Source: SIG480 sp045537045 (GTDB lineage Bacteria; Bacillota; Clostridia; Oscillospirales; JAAYXM01). Taken from it: 64,000 nucleotides of DNA. The notes under the pieces are model-generated. The model was not told the origin of the DNA. It worked only from the letters and a program-made list of their open reading frames with translations, and did not search any database. Location of the stretch: the NCBI GenBank assembly GCA_045537045.1, contig JAZSOS010000049.1:37392-101391 (forward strand). The letters are read 5' to 3'. Positions within the stretch are counted from its first letter, which is position 1; each line of letters starts with the position of its first letter. This document shows positions 41,404 to 50,540 of this stretch, one piece after another. Both the position numbers and the translations under genes were made by a program.

Positions 41404-44400
41404 TTAGATGATATCACATTTGTCGAGAATGTTATACATAAGCTGGATAAGCTCGGCTCTTGTAACGTTTGCCTTCGGATTAAGTCTTCCGTTGTTGTCG
41501 CCGTTTACAATGCCTGCCTGAACACACTCTGCAATGTTTACCTTTGCCCAGTTATCAACAGTTGCTGCATCTGTAAACTTTGAAAGGATGCTTGTTGCCT
41601 CGCTGAGCGTCATATCCGAGGATTCCGATACGCTCTTGCCGTTCATAAATCTTATCGCACGGGCAACGATTGTCATTGCCTCGGCACGTGTAAGGCTCTT
41701 TGACGGCTTGAATGTGGAGTCGGGGTATCCTGATATAAGCTCAAGAGAAACTGTTGACATAACGGCATCGAAATAGTTGTCAGTTGATATCATATCAAAG
41801 AACGGGCTTGCGCCTTCGCTGTCACAGAGGATGCCGAGCGTTCTCGCCATAATCGTGACGGTTTCGGAACGCGAAATAGCTTCCGAGCCGTTTAATGTGC
41901 TTCCGGGTTTGCCGGTAAGAATAAGGCGTGCAGCAAGTGCGTTTGTCGGAGACTGTGCCCAGTTGAGAGTCTGAAGAGTTCTTGAAGAGGAAATTGCTGC
42001 GTAATCGCCGTCGGAAAGCGTTTTCGCGATGAGATAAACAACTCCGCTTGTGATATCGGAAGAACTTGGTACAGGAACAATGCTTCCTGATTTTTCAATT
42101 CTCACGGCGGTGAACGCCGTTTTGTTGTTGCTTGGCTCCTTAATCAGGAAGCGCTTTTCCGCGAACAACTTGTGAGTGATTTCCGTGCTTGTGCCGGAGG
42201 CTGAGATAAGCTTTGCACTAAGATTCTTTGCGTGTGACTCGATTGTAAAGGAGTCAGAGGTGGAAGCGCTTGCAAGTGAGCTTGAAACACCTGATGTTGA
42301 ATCGCTTACCGTAATTGAAAGTGTATCGGAAGAAGTGATTTCGGAAATGTTGCTTGTGGGGAGATAGTATGTTGCATTTCCGAGGGAAAGGGCCACTGTG
42401 CTTCCATAACGCTTGAGATTTTCAACGATGTCGCCGGTTAAGTTGAGCGTTGCGCTCTTTGCACTGTCGGCAACCTTTACAAGGAACTCAATTTGCTTTG
42501 CATAGGTGTTGAATTTGGAGAGACCGGAGACCGATATAACCGGAGAATCTCCGCTTGCCTGTTCTGAGGTAAAGCCTGTGACAACCACATTGTTTATGTA
42601 GGTTCTTATGTTTCCTTCTGCTTCGCCGAGAGGGAGCGTTGTAATTGCAGTGGAAACGGATCTGCCGTCTGCCTTGCGGAGTGCACCGGAAAGAATCTTA
42701 ATCTGTGAGAAATATTCATCCGCGGGTTCTGCAAGAACGATGAGAAGCTCGTTTGTTTCAGTGTCAAGGCGCACATAGTCGTTGGAGGTAAGCGTTTCGA
42801 ATCTTCCGCTTCTTGATATCTGGATTTTAGATTTCAAATCATCGAGTGAATCTTTGTTGTTATAAAGCGCTTCATCAAACTTAAGCGTAACGGTGTATAA
42901 ATCTTCCGAAAGTGTAGCGGTTACATCACCGCTGTAATCTGCACTTCCGTTGCTTGTTTCGTCGGAAGAACTGCTTCCCGATACGCTGACGTAGTCAGTA
43001 ACTATGGTGTCGTTTTGTACATATCCTGATTCATAATCGGCAAGTGTGTTCCCTGCAATTCTAAAACGGTTGCGTGTACCTTCAAGGGGAACGGTAAGAA
43101 GAATCGTAATTACGTTTGACGGGGAAATGGTTATTATATCGTTGCCTGAAAGAGATTCATACGAGCCGCCGTTGCGTGAGACCGTAACGGCATCGTGAAG
43201 GTCGGCTTTTGAAACCTTCTTTATATCTCTGTCAAAGTAGATACGCGCACGCTGTGCACTGCTGTCGTAAGTGATTTTTGTAAACTCGGGTGCGCTCTCA
43301 TCGTCGTAATAGTCGTCGTTATTGCTACTGTCTGACATACCCGCCACAAGATAACCGGTAGTAAAGGAGGATGTAAGCTTAGCTCCTGTTTTTGACGAAA
43401 CTGTGTTGCCTGTAACGCGGACTCTGTTGTACGAGCCGGTAAGTTCTTCACGGAGAGAAATGGTCATCATGTTGTCCGAGAACGTAACGCTGTCGTATGA
43501 AGAAAGTGTTTCAAAAGTGCCGCCATTACGCGAAAGGGTGATGTGCGAACGGAGTTCGCTTGTTGTCAGTTCTGAAATTTTCTGAACGGGAACTGTAAAA
43601 TAAATAACAATTTTTTTATTGCTTGAAAGGAATGAACTTGCGTATGACGGTGCGGCAGAAGCGGAGACTCCTTTTGTTACATCGTCGGTGATGATGTCCG
43701 TCGCTATGATTTTTCCGTAGTAATCCGCAATTGTGCCGCCACTGATTTTGATGTAGTTTTTAGATGCGGAGAGCGGCTCACTGAATGTGATTTTTATGTA
43801 GTTTGAGCCTATGGAAACAGAGTCGTTTCCAGCGAGTGTTTCGTATTTGTTTGTGCTTCCGCGGCTTACCCAAATGTTGGATTTTAGAAGAGATGTTGCA
43901 AGTGTTGAGTTTACACCCGAGGTTGCAAGTCCGTTTTTGATTCTCTGTGTGAAATAGATGGTAACTGAGTTTCTTGTATCGCTTATGTTTGTGTAATCAA
44001 TCTCCGGGGTTGCAGATGTTGTAGAAGCGTCAATTGCCGGAGTTGTAATTTCTGTAAGGTTGATGTTTCCACGAAGATTCTGAAGCTTGCCTGCGGCAAT
44101 TTTGAACTTTGAGTATTTGCCGGAAAGCCACTCGTCGAGATAAATTTCAATCTCGCCCTTTTCGTTGTCGATTGTTATATGGTCTTCGGGGATGGTTTCG
44201 TTAAAGGTAGAACCATTACGTGCAAGCGTGATATATCCGTTTTTGAGTGATGCATCGTTGGGGTATCCGCGTACTCCGGTTTTAAACTTTATTGTAACGG
44301 TCTGGTCATCACTGTTAAGCACTACGTTGTTTTCTTCGGCAAGCTCAGGTCCGCGCGCGTCAAAAAGCGGAGTATCCACATCCTCTGTCTGACCTGAAAA

Positions 44401-44751
44401 CGTACCATTTAATATCCTGAAAAAGTTGTCTGATTGGGAGAGTGAAGAGTCAAGCGTTATGTAAAGACAACTTCCTGAAACGGAATATGATGTTGAGGAT
44501 GAAAGGTTGGAAAGAGAAGCACCTCCACGGCTGAGTTTAATCTTTCCATTAAAACTCGAGGGAGCCAGATTTTCGATATCTCTGTCGAATCTGATGGTTA
44601 TGTGTGAACGTGTAGTGTTCATTGATACACCCTCAACTACCGGATTTGAACTGGTAACGGCAAGTGCTCCGAGCGGAAACACGGATAAAAGCAATGATAC
44701 GATAAGTAATAAATTTACCGCCTTTTTTAATACATTCCTGGCTTTTCTCAT
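41404..44751 (-). CDS. Large S-layer-type surface protein with repeated domains and SLH anchor
   Basis: 1115 residues from the ATG at 44751, preceded by GGAG. Signal peptide: KKAVNLLLIVSLLLSVFPLGALA. Then about six copies of a repeat of roughly 100 residues, each reading like VTIYFxxxI-KIxLSRNGGxFETLSxxDSVTI-ITIxLxEPLxGxxNRxRIxxGTxxD; clear units are near residues 30, 140, 245, 380, 490 and 600. This resembles the SwmB-like repeats of bacterial surface proteins. The C-terminus holds two or three SLH modules (SPFFDMISTDNYFDAVMSTVS; FTDAATVDNWAKVNIAECV). It probably forms a cell-surface layer or stalk bound to wall polymer. No enzyme domain is visible. Confidence 0.88.
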   Translation of the reverse strand: MRKARNVLKKAVNLLLIVSLLLSVFPLGALAVTSSNPVVEGVSMNTTRSHITIRFDRDIENLAPSSFNGKIKLSRGGASLSNLSSSTSYSVSGSCLYITLDSSLSQSDNFFRILNGTFSGQTEDVDTPLFDARGPELAEENNVVLNSDDQTVTIKFKTGVRGYPNDASLKNGYITLARNGSTFNETIPEDHITIDNEKGEIEIYLDEWLSGKYSKFKIAAGKLQNLRGNINLTEITTPAIDASTTSATPEIDYTNISDTRNSVTIYFTQRIKNGLATSGVNSTLATSLLKSNIWVSRGSTNKYETLAGNDSVSIGSNYIKITFSEPLSASKNYIKISGGTIADYYGKIIATDIITDDVTKGVSASAAPSYASSFLSSNKKIVIYFTVPVQKISELTTSELRSHITLSRNGGTFETLSSYDSVTFSDNMMTISLREELTGSYNRVRVTGNTVSSKTGAKLTSSFTTGYLVAGMSDSSNNDDYYDDESAPEFTKITYDSSAQRARIYFDRDIKKVSKADLHDAVTVSRNGGSYESLSGNDIITISPSNVITILLTVPLEGTRNRFRIAGNTLADYESGYVQNDTIVTDYVSVSGSSSSDETSNGSADYSGDVTATLSEDLYTVTLKFDEALYNNKDSLDDLKSKIQISRSGRFETLTSNDYVRLDTETNELLIVLAEPADEYFSQIKILSGALRKADGRSVSTAITTLPLGEAEGNIRTYINNVVVTGFTSEQASGDSPVISVSGLSKFNTYAKQIEFLVKVADSAKSATLNLTGDIVENLKRYGSTVALSLGNATYYLPTSNISEITSSDTLSITVSDSTSGVSSSLASASTSDSFTIESHAKNLSAKLISASGTSTEITHKLFAEKRFLIKEPSNNKTAFTAVRIEKSGSIVPVPSSSDITSGVVYLIAKTLSDGDYAAISSSRTLQTLNWAQSPTNALAARLILTGKPGSTLNGSEAISRSETVTIMARTLGILCDSEGASPFFDMISTDNYFDAVMSTVSLELISGYPDSTFKPSKSLTRAEAMTIVARAIRFMNGKSVSESSDMTLSEATSILSKFTDAATVDNWAKVNIAECVQAGIVNGDNNGRLNPKANVTRAELIQLMYNILDKCDII

Positions 44752-44876
44752 AGTAACTCCAAAACCGAAATCACAAGATTTGCGGCACCGTTTTTGCGGC
44801 AAACGGACAGCCGAATTTTGCGCGCGTTTTCACTGGCAATTGTATATGTAAAAACTGCACAATACCATATATGTAT

Positions 44877-44905
44877 ATAATAAGCGAAAATCATCAAAAT
44901 GTCAA
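44877..44905 (-). promoter_or_regulatory. Consensus promoter of the large SLH protein
   Basis: Minus-strand TTGACA (44905-44900), 17 bases, TATTAT (44882-44877). About 125 bases of leader precede the ATG. Confidence 0.8.
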
Positions 44906-44949
44906 TGAGTGTTTACTAAAAATTAACTGATAAATTTCAAATCATTTTG

Positions 44950-44978
44950 TTGACTATACGGAAAAATAAAGTTATAAT
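44950..44978 (+). promoter_or_regulatory. Promoter of the InlB-repeat/SLH protein
   Basis: TTGACT (44950-44955), 17 bases, TATAAT (44973-44978). Divergent from the promoter of the large SLH gene, 45 bases away. Confidence 0.8.
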
Positions 44979-45031
44979 AATTATAAAAAAGCAGACTTGT
45001 ACCGTATGCGGTCTGAAAGGAGTATAAAAAA

Positions 45032-46180
45032 ATGATTAAACAGGGAAAAAGATTCTTATCTGCATTTCTGGTGTTACTTATGATTGCAAGCCTTGCGGGT
45101 GTTGCAGGGGCTGCAAATGAACTGCTTACCATGCAGTATACCGTTACACCGGTAACTGACGGCGGTGGTTACATACTTATGGTAAAAACGCAGTATGCCT
45201 TTGGTGAAAGAGTAGTTGCGCGCGCCGTACCAAATGACGGCTTTGCTTTTTATTCGTGGTCTTCGGATGAGCTTGTCAACAATCAGAGCTTCCAGACATA
45301 TAAGGGAAATGATATGATTGAATTTTTTATGCCGGCACAGAATGTCACGCTCGGCGCGATATTTGCAATAAAGCAGCCGGAACAGCAGACTACGGTTTCC
45401 GTAACGTATGACAGCATGGGCGGCACGGATTTCGGCACTACATATGTTGATATCGGTTCTCCTGCACCGATGCCGTCAAATGTTCCCGTAAAAGAGGGCT
45501 ACACCTTCCAGGGGTGGTATACCGACTCTACCTGCACACTTCCGTTTGACTTTACAATTCCGCTTTATGCATCTACCTTTGTCTATGCAAAGTGGGCGCC
45601 GATTCAAACTATCCCGACTGTTGAAAACGGTTTTTCCGATGTGAAAAAGAACGACTGGTTTTACAACTGCGTTATGACTCTTGCGGACAGAAATATCATT
45701 TCCGGTATGGGTAATGGAATATTTGCTCCGCAGAAGAATATCAGCCGTGCACAGCTTGCAACCATTCTTGCCAACCTTGCAAATGCAAATCTCGCAGACA
45801 CAGCTACTCCGTTTGCAGATGTTCCGGCAGATGCATGGTATGCAAAGGCGGTTTCGTGGGCATATACCAACGGCATTGTAAACGGTCTTACGGAAAATAC
45901 ATTTGCACCGGATGCAAACGTATCCCGTCAGGATATGGCGGTTATGATTATGCGCTATGCCGATAACGTCGCAAAGGTAACGCTTGTTGAGTCAAACGCT
46001 CCGTCGGAGTTTGCGGATGATGCGTCAATAGCAGCTTACTCAAAAGAAGCTGTCTATAAGATGCAGCGTGCGGGAATTATCGGCGGAAAGCCGGGTAATC
46101 TGTTTGATGCAAAAGCATACGCCACCCGCGCAGAAGCAAGCAAAATGATTTATGTTCTTTTAAATCTCCTTGAGATGTAA
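45032..46180 (+). CDS. Surface protein with InlB-type repeat and three SLH domains
   Basis: 382 residues. Signal peptide FLSAFLVLLMIASLAGVAGAA. Residues 30-115 hold a beta region ending FYSWSSDE. Residues 120-190 contain an InlB B-repeat: VTYDSMGGTDFGT, then EGYTFQGWYTD and FVYAKWAP. Then three SLH modules: FSDVKKNDWFYNCVMTLADR, FADVPADAWYAKAVSWAYTN and FADDASIAAYSKEAVYKMQR. AAAGGAG precedes the ATG. It is divergently arranged with the large SLH protein, so the two may be controlled together. Confidence 0.92.
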   Translation: MIKQGKRFLSAFLVLLMIASLAGVAGAANELLTMQYTVTPVTDGGGYILMVKTQYAFGERVVARAVPNDGFAFYSWSSDELVNNQSFQTYKGNDMIEFFMPAQNVTLGAIFAIKQPEQQTTVSVTYDSMGGTDFGTTYVDIGSPAPMPSNVPVKEGYTFQGWYTDSTCTLPFDFTIPLYASTFVYAKWAPIQTIPTVENGFSDVKKNDWFYNCVMTLADRNIISGMGNGIFAPQKNISRAQLATILANLANANLADTATPFADVPADAWYAKAVSWAYTNGIVNGLTENTFAPDANVSRQDMAVMIMRYADNVAKVTLVESNAPSEFADDASIAAYSKEAVYKMQRAGIIGGKPGNLFDAKAYATRAEASKMIYVLLNLLEM

Positions 46181-46191
46181 AATGAAAAACA

Positions 46192-46246
46192 GATAAAGAG
46201 ATACAGCCTTCGGATTTTTCAAGTCCGGAGGTTGTATCTCTTTATC
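46192..46246. terminator. Long bidirectional terminator
   Basis: 46192-46214 pairs with 46224-46246 over 23 positions (a few G-T), between the converging ends of the SLH gene and copA. Confidence 0.9.
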
Positions 46247-46247
46247 T

Positions 46248-48452
46248 TCACTTTATCTTCATTCTGCCAAGACGAAGCGCATTTGTGACTACTGTGACGG
46301 AGCTTAGCGACATCGCCGCCGCACCTATCATCGGATTGAGAAGCGGGCCGCCAAAAGCGTAAAGGACACCTGCCGCAACGGGAATACCTATGACGTTGTA
46401 CGCAAATGCCCAGAAGAGGTTTTGTTTGATATTGCGTGTGACAGCAGCGGAAATTCTTATTGTGCGAGGAATATCTGACAGGTCGTTTTTCATCAGTATT
46501 ATATCCGATGTTTCTGCCGCAATATCTGTTCCGGACGATACCGTTATCGCAACATCCGATGCAGCGAGGGCGGGGGCATCGTTTATGCCGTCACCGACCA
46601 TGCAGACGGTTTTTCCTTTAGCTTTTAATTCTGAGATAACCTTGGCCTTGCCATCGGGCTTTACATCGCTTATAACGTTTTTAACCCCGACCTGTGAGGC
46701 AATTGCGCGGGCGGTGCGTTCGTTATCGCCAGTCAGCATATAAACGTCAATGCCGCGGGACTGAAGCTCGGTTATGCAGTCTTTTGCACTGTGTTTTACT
46801 GCATCTGCAATGGCTATTATTCCAAGCGCGCCGGACTCATCGGAAACAAATACTGACGTTTTGCCTTCCTCTGAAAGCCTTGCGGCGTCTGCATCAAAGC
46901 GTTCTGTGTTTTTTATAAAGGACTTTTTTCCAACTGAAATCAATTGTCCGTTAAGCTTTGCGCGGACACCTTCTCCCGGTATATATTCAAAATCGGAAGC
47001 CGTTGCCGTAATAAGACCTTTTTCGTTGCAATGTGAAACAATGGCATCGCCCAGCAAATGCTCGGAGCCGACCTCGGCAGAAGCTGCAAGGCGAAGCAGC
47101 TCATCTTTGTCTATGTCGGAAATAATATCTGTAACAGCGGGGGTTCCGGTGGTTATCGTTCCTGTTTTGTCGAGAACAACGGTATCAACCTTTGATGCGT
47201 GCTCAAGCGCGGCACCGTTGCGAAAAAGTATACCGCGCGCTGCTGCAGTTCCGGTGCCGACCATAATTGCAACGGGAGTTGCAAGGCCAAGTGCGCACGG
47301 GCAGGAGATAACAAGAACTGAAATAAAAACAGATAATGCAAAGCTGAAGCCCTTGCCGGAGATAAACCATATTGCGGCAGCGATAAACGCGATTGAAATG
47401 ACAGCAGGCACGAAATATCCGGCAACTGTATCTGCAAGGCGCGCAATAGGCGCTTTTGATGCCTGAGCCTCAGAAACTGTGCGTACAATTTGCGCAAGTG
47501 TTGTGTCGCGTCCGATACGTGATGCCCTGACGTGGATAAAACCGGTTTTGTTTATGCAACCGCCGATTACCTCGTCACCCGTTTTCTTGCCTACGGGCAT
47601 GCTCTCTCCGGTTATCATGGATTCGTCGGTTTCAGTTGTGCCGAAAATAACCGTTCCATCTATCGGAATTCTTTCGCCGGGACGGATAACGGCGATGTTG
47701 CCGACCTCAACCTCCTGAATTTTTACTTCTGTTTCTTTTCCATCGCGGAGAACAATCGCCGTATCGGGCGTGAGTGACACAAGCTTCCGAACGGCATCGG
47801 AGGTCTTTTTAGTAGCACGCTTTTCAAGGAACTTTCCAAGCTTTACAAGCGCGATAATCATAGCTGCGGATTCAAAATATAATCCGTGTACGGCGTGCGC
47901 GTTACCGAGATACACAAGAACTGTTGAATAAATGCTGTACGAAAGCGCGGCGAGTGTACCCACTGCAATCAGTGTGTCCATATTCGGAGCACCACGGAAT
48001 AGCGACTTAAAGCCTGAAAGGTAAAAATGAAAGCCACATATAATGACGGGAACAGTAAGAAGAAGCTGCGTTATTGTAAGAGCTCTTGGCTCGGAAAGCG
48101 GATTAGGCAGAGTGAAAAGTCCTATCATAGGGCCCATAGCAACAGCAAACAGCAGTGCGGAAAAAATGAGGGAGATAACAAGACTGAGCTTTTCGCGGCG
48201 AAGTGCCGATGTCTCTTCGTTCTCATCGTTTCCTGACGGAAGAGATGTGCGGAATCCGAGCCTGTTTATTGCAGATATTATTTGTTTTTGCGATATTTCG
48301 TCAGCGTTATAGGAAATTGCAGCCGATTCTCCCGCAAGGTTTACGGAAACGGACTGTACGCCTGTTAGCTTGCCAATATTTACTTCGACACTCCGGGCAC
48401 ACGATGCGCAGTGCATACCGCGCACTTTGAAAACGGTTTGAGTTATGTTCAT
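46248..48452 (-). CDS. copA: Copper-translocating P-type ATPase
   Basis: 734 residues from the ATG at 48452, six bases after GAGGTG. One heavy-metal domain (GMHCASCA, C15 and C18), then membrane helices, TGES loop (MITGESMPV), the ion-binding CPC in SCPCALGLATP, phosphorylation site DKTGTI, and GDGINDAPALAASDVAI. It exports Cu(I) using ATP. The nucleotide-domain motif usually written SEHPL reads SEHLL here, so the conserved proline is replaced. No CopZ chaperone or CsoR repressor gene is adjacent. Confidence 0.94.
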   Translation of the reverse strand: MNITQTVFKVRGMHCASCARSVEVNIGKLTGVQSVSVNLAGESAAISYNADEISQKQIISAINRLGFRTSLPSGNDENEETSALRREKLSLVISLIFSALLFAVAMGPMIGLFTLPNPLSEPRALTITQLLLTVPVIICGFHFYLSGFKSLFRGAPNMDTLIAVGTLAALSYSIYSTVLVYLGNAHAVHGLYFESAAMIIALVKLGKFLEKRATKKTSDAVRKLVSLTPDTAIVLRDGKETEVKIQEVEVGNIAVIRPGERIPIDGTVIFGTTETDESMITGESMPVGKKTGDEVIGGCINKTGFIHVRASRIGRDTTLAQIVRTVSEAQASKAPIARLADTVAGYFVPAVISIAFIAAAIWFISGKGFSFALSVFISVLVISCPCALGLATPVAIMVGTGTAAARGILFRNGAALEHASKVDTVVLDKTGTITTGTPAVTDIISDIDKDELLRLAASAEVGSEHLLGDAIVSHCNEKGLITATASDFEYIPGEGVRAKLNGQLISVGKKSFIKNTERFDADAARLSEEGKTSVFVSDESGALGIIAIADAVKHSAKDCITELQSRGIDVYMLTGDNERTARAIASQVGVKNVISDVKPDGKAKVISELKAKGKTVCMVGDGINDAPALAASDVAITVSSGTDIAAETSDIILMKNDLSDIPRTIRISAAVTRNIKQNLFWAFAYNVIGIPVAAGVLYAFGGPLLNPMIGAAAMSLSSVTVVTNALRLGRMKIK

Positions 48453-48537
48453 AAAAAACACCTCTTTAATGTATGGGAATTATATATTTTGTCCATAATA
48501 TGTATGGAAAAACTTACTTTGAAAGGATGAAAAGCAT

Positions 48538-49116
48538 ATGAACCTTACAGGAACAAAAACACTTATAAACCTTGCTCGGTCTTTCGCCGGTGAGTCTCAG
48601 GCGCGAAACAGATATCATTTTTACGCGGATAAACTCAAAAAAGAAGGATATGAGGCTCTTTACCGAACAGTGACGGAAATTGAGAATAACGAACTTGCGC
48701 ATGCAAAGCTTTTTCTAAATTACCTCACGAACAATCCGGATTTTGGGTATAAAAATATTGATATTGACGGCGGATATCCGTACATTCTCGGCACACTCGG
48801 CGTAAATCTCGATGCTGCAGCTGCTGGAGAACACGATGAGGCAACTATAGTATACCCCGAATTTGCGAAAATTGCAAGAGAAGAGGGGTTTATAGAAATC
48901 GCGTCAACGTATGAGCTTACAGCACGGGTTGAGGCAGAGCATGAGAAGATTTTCAACGCTATGTCACAGCATCTTAAGGATGGAACTTTGTATAAAAGAA
49001 AAACTCCGACGAAGTGGAAGTGCGAAAACTGTGGTTACGAGTATACCGAAAACGAAGCATACGAGGTCTGTCCGCTGTGCAGTCACCCGGTAGGATATAT
49101 GAAAAGCCAGCTGTAA
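48538..49116 (+). CDS. Rubrerythrin
   Basis: 192 residues after GAAAGG. Ferritin-like diiron domain: LARSFAGESQARNRYHFYADK, VTEIENNELAHAKLF, EFAKIAREEGFIEIASTYELTARVEAEHEKIF, with the expected Glu and His ligands. C-terminal rubredoxin-like domain: KWKCENCGYEY and VCPLCSHPVGYM. It reduces hydrogen peroxide in anaerobes. Single gene, divergent from copA. Confidence 0.96.
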   Translation: MNLTGTKTLINLARSFAGESQARNRYHFYADKLKKEGYEALYRTVTEIENNELAHAKLFLNYLTNNPDFGYKNIDIDGGYPYILGTLGVNLDAAAAGEHDEATIVYPEFAKIAREEGFIEIASTYELTARVEAEHEKIFNAMSQHLKDGTLYKRKTPTKWKCENCGYEYTENEAYEVCPLCSHPVGYMKSQL

Positions 49117-49132
49117 TATAACAGAAAATGGT

Positions 49133-49172
49133 CAAGGCTCACGGTGTTGTTTTCACAGCACCGTGAGCCTTG
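49133..49172. terminator. Perfect 14-pair hairpin between rubrerythrin and htrA
   Basis: CAAGGCTCACGGTG (49133-49146) and its complement (49159-49172). No T run on either side, so termination strength is uncertain. Confidence 0.6.
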
Positions 49173-49201
49173 TATAAGGGGGATGAGTATGGGGATGCTT
49201 A

Positions 49202-50353
49202 TCAGTAAAGCGTTGCAGGTCTTGTCTGCAATTTCGCCTCCTGAAGCCTGAAGGAAAGTGTTAGGCTCTGTCCGTTTCGGTATACGGTGAATGAAACCGT
49301 GTCGGAAACGCTGTGCGAATCAATGATTTTCTTGATATCTGCAAAGCCTGAGATTTTTTGTCCGTCAACCGCAATAACGATATCACCGCGGCGAAGGCCT
49401 GCGTTTGCGGCGTTGGAGTTTGAAGTAACATCTGCTATATATACGCCGCCGCGCGTCCACGCGCCTGTAAATAAATTAAAAGAGGTGCCCTGTTCTTTAA
49501 AGGTAAGCCCCAGGTCTATTCTTCCCGAAACATACCCTTGGCTGATTATCTGGTTTATAACATTTTTTGCCGTGTCAATCGGTATTGCAAAAGCAAGCCC
49601 TTCAATATCACTGCCGGAGGATTTTGCGTTGACAACTCCGATAAGTTGACCCTGTGCATTAAAAAGCCCGCCGCCGGAATTTCCGGGGTTGACCGCGGCA
49701 TCGGTCTGCAAAAGTGTCATTTTTTCATTGTCAATCTCAATCTGACGGTCAAGTGCGCTTATTATTCCGCTGGTAACCGTTCCACCAAGCTCACCGAGCG
49801 GGTTGCCGATTGCGACTACCGGCTCGCCTACTTTGAGAGAAGCTGATGTGCCGAGAGCTGCGGCTTTGAGTGTGGTTTCAGATATCTTTATTACAGCAAG
49901 GTCTGTTTTTGCATCCTTGCCTATGAGAGTTGCATCGTATTCTGTTCCGCTTGCAAGCGTAACGGTTATTTTTGAAGCACCGTCGATAACGTGGTTGTTT
50001 GTGGCTATATACCCGTCCGCGGTGACGATAACTCCGCTTCCTGCACCCTCAGAAACAAACTGACCGAAGCGCTGGCTGTTCTGAACGCTTTCAGTTCTTA
50101 TTTCAACAACGCTGTCAGAACAGGTATCGGCAACGGTGACTGCATTGAACTCTGAACCTGACAGCGAAACGGGAGTAGCGCTCATTGTGTAAGCTGCATT
50201 TTTGGGTTTTGAAATACTGTTTGCAATAAGGCCTCCGCCAAAGCCCATCGCCCCGGAAAGGAGAGAAACCGAAAGCAACATTGCGGCGGTTTTTGCACCG
50301 CGGCTTTTTTTATGCGGATATGAATTATTTTCCGATTTTATTATTCTAAACAT
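49202..50353 (-). CDS. HtrA/DegP-type serine protease with PDZ domain
   Basis: 383 residues from the ATG at 50353, seven bases after AGGAGG. One N-terminal membrane anchor (TAAMLLSVSLLSGAMGFGGGLI). Trypsin-like domain with catalytic His in TNNHVIDGA, Asp in KTDLAVIK and Ser in NPGNSGGGLFN. A PDZ domain fills residues 290-375 (GVYIADVTSNSNAANAGLRRGDIVIAVDGQ). It acts outside the membrane on misfolded proteins. Single gene, divergent from pgi. Confidence 0.95.
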   Translation of the reverse strand: MFRIIKSENNSYPHKKSRGAKTAAMLLSVSLLSGAMGFGGGLIANSISKPKNAAYTMSATPVSLSGSEFNAVTVADTCSDSVVEIRTESVQNSQRFGQFVSEGAGSGVIVTADGYIATNNHVIDGASKITVTLASGTEYDATLIGKDAKTDLAVIKISETTLKAAALGTSASLKVGEPVVAIGNPLGELGGTVTSGIISALDRQIEIDNEKMTLLQTDAAVNPGNSGGGLFNAQGQLIGVVNAKSSGSDIEGLAFAIPIDTAKNVINQIISQGYVSGRIDLGLTFKEQGTSFNLFTGAWTRGGVYIADVTSNSNAANAGLRRGDIVIAVDGQKISGFADIKKIIDSHSVSDTVSFTVYRNGQSLTLSFRLQEAKLQTRPATLY

Positions 50354-50472
50354 CACGAAGCCTCCTTTGCTGTCTGTGCTTTTATTGTATCACGCATTTT
50401 TTGAAAAAGTTTGAAGTGTCTGTAAATAAATGAGAAATAAATAGTGAATAATATGTAAACGACAAATTTTTC

Positions 50473-50501
50473 TTGAAAAAGACGCTTAACGGGTGTAATA
50501 T
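50473..50501 (+). promoter_or_regulatory. Predicted promoter of pgi
   Basis: TTGAAA (50473-50478), 17 bases, TAATAT (50496-50501), 40 bases before the start. Confidence 0.65.
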
Positions 50502-50540
50502 ATATATATATATTATATGTATGAAGGGAGCGGTCTACAA

